This document shows positions 14,416-14,555 of a stretch of DNA of 14,555 nt, piece after piece; within the stretch, counting starts at the first letter, position 1; the number at the start of each line of letters is the position of its first letter. The notes beneath the pieces are model-generated. The model was not told where the DNA came from. It ran no database searches and was given only the letters and a program-made list of their open reading frames with translations. Source of the stretch: Ornithomonoglobus_A sp034090805 (lineage in GTDB: Bacteria > Bacillota > Clostridia > UBA1381); NCBI GenBank assembly GCA_034090805.1, contig JAXDRV010000035.1, positions 1-14,555 of the forward strand. Reading direction: 5' to 3'. A program made the translations under genes and the position numbers.

Positions 14416-14555
14416 TATATAATGCTCACTGAACAAATGCGATTTTCAATCGCATTTGGAAAAATTATGACTATTGTCAAAATTTTTCGTGTAAAATCAG
14501 AGATTTTACACAGTTCGCATTGATAAAGTCTGCCCAAATAAATATTTTGAGAGCA
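14416..14555 (-). repeat. Tiled hairpin array upstream of pflA (right copy of the dispersed family)
   Basis: Three palindromes are contiguous here: 14434-14458 (caaatgcgatt, ttc, aatcgcatttg), 14459-14488 (12 of 13 bases paired, tatt loop) and 14489-14511 (gtgtaaaatc, aga, gattttacac). A 20-nt spacer (14512-14531) and the left arm of the L1 palindrome (14533-14548) with a gagagc loop start follow. The sequence ends inside that hairpin. On the pflA side, CATTATATA-preceded TTGTTCAG (minus strand 14436-14416) matches the left array. The next full arm would lie outside the window. Confidence 0.75.

Noticed and set aside
1..14555. Circular element joined through the end repeats
   Set aside because: The end repeats match for 21 nt and then differ in the loop (aaca versus agca), and no replication or integration gene is present.

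Overview
The window looks like a chromosomal piece of a spore-forming, anaerobic Clostridia-type Firmicute. It has a complete spoIIIA sporulation operon (AA to AH), purine-rich Shine-Dalgarno sequences with some TTG and GTG starts, pyruvate formate-lyase activase, an anaerobe-type electron transfer flavoprotein and a KtrAB-type potassium system. I cannot name the genus from sequence alone.

Layout. (1) 1-149: an array of three hairpins lying end to end, directly upstream of the RBS of a fused etfB-etfA gene (160-1512, +) that ends in an intrinsic terminator. (2) 1654-3739 (+): ktrB and ktrA behind an extended -10 promoter, meeting the spoIIIA/asp23 unit head-on at a shared bidirectional terminator (3791-3825). 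(3) 3847-8992 (-): spoIIIAA-AB-AC-AD-AE-AF-AG-AH, then an Asp23/YqhY-family gene with its own sigma-A-like promoter inside the end of spoIIIAH. A sigma-E-like promoter precedes spoIIIAA. (4) 9113-12034 (+): a strong divergent promoter, a 62-codon small membrane protein gene and valS. (5) 12035-12234: a GC-rich hairpin-rich intergenic stretch. (6) 12235-13651 (+): a YerC/TrpR-like regulator, a class I SAM methyltransferase and the first quarter of a MATE transporter, broken off where it meets the 3' end and terminator of pflA. (7) 13648-14394 (-): pflA. (8) 14416-14555: a second tiled hairpin array upstream of pflA, ending the window.

How the genes work together. The spoIIIA genes encode the mother-cell half of the channel that links mother cell and forespore during engulfment. 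ktrAB is a gated K+ uptake system. etfBA and pflA both belong to anaerobic carbon and electron metabolism. valS, the small membrane protein and the yerC-methyltransferase pair are housekeeping or accessory genes.

The most unusual signal is at the two ends. Both hold contiguous palindromes. Both contain the same 16-nt palindrome arm (cccaaataaatatttt) followed by a gagaRc loop. Both also end, in the orientation of the downstream gene, with TTGTTCAG-N4-CATTATATA just before an RBS. The inner hairpins differ completely. This looks like a modular, dispersed leader or repeat family with conserved ends and variable inside modules. It may also explain why the sequence stops where it does.
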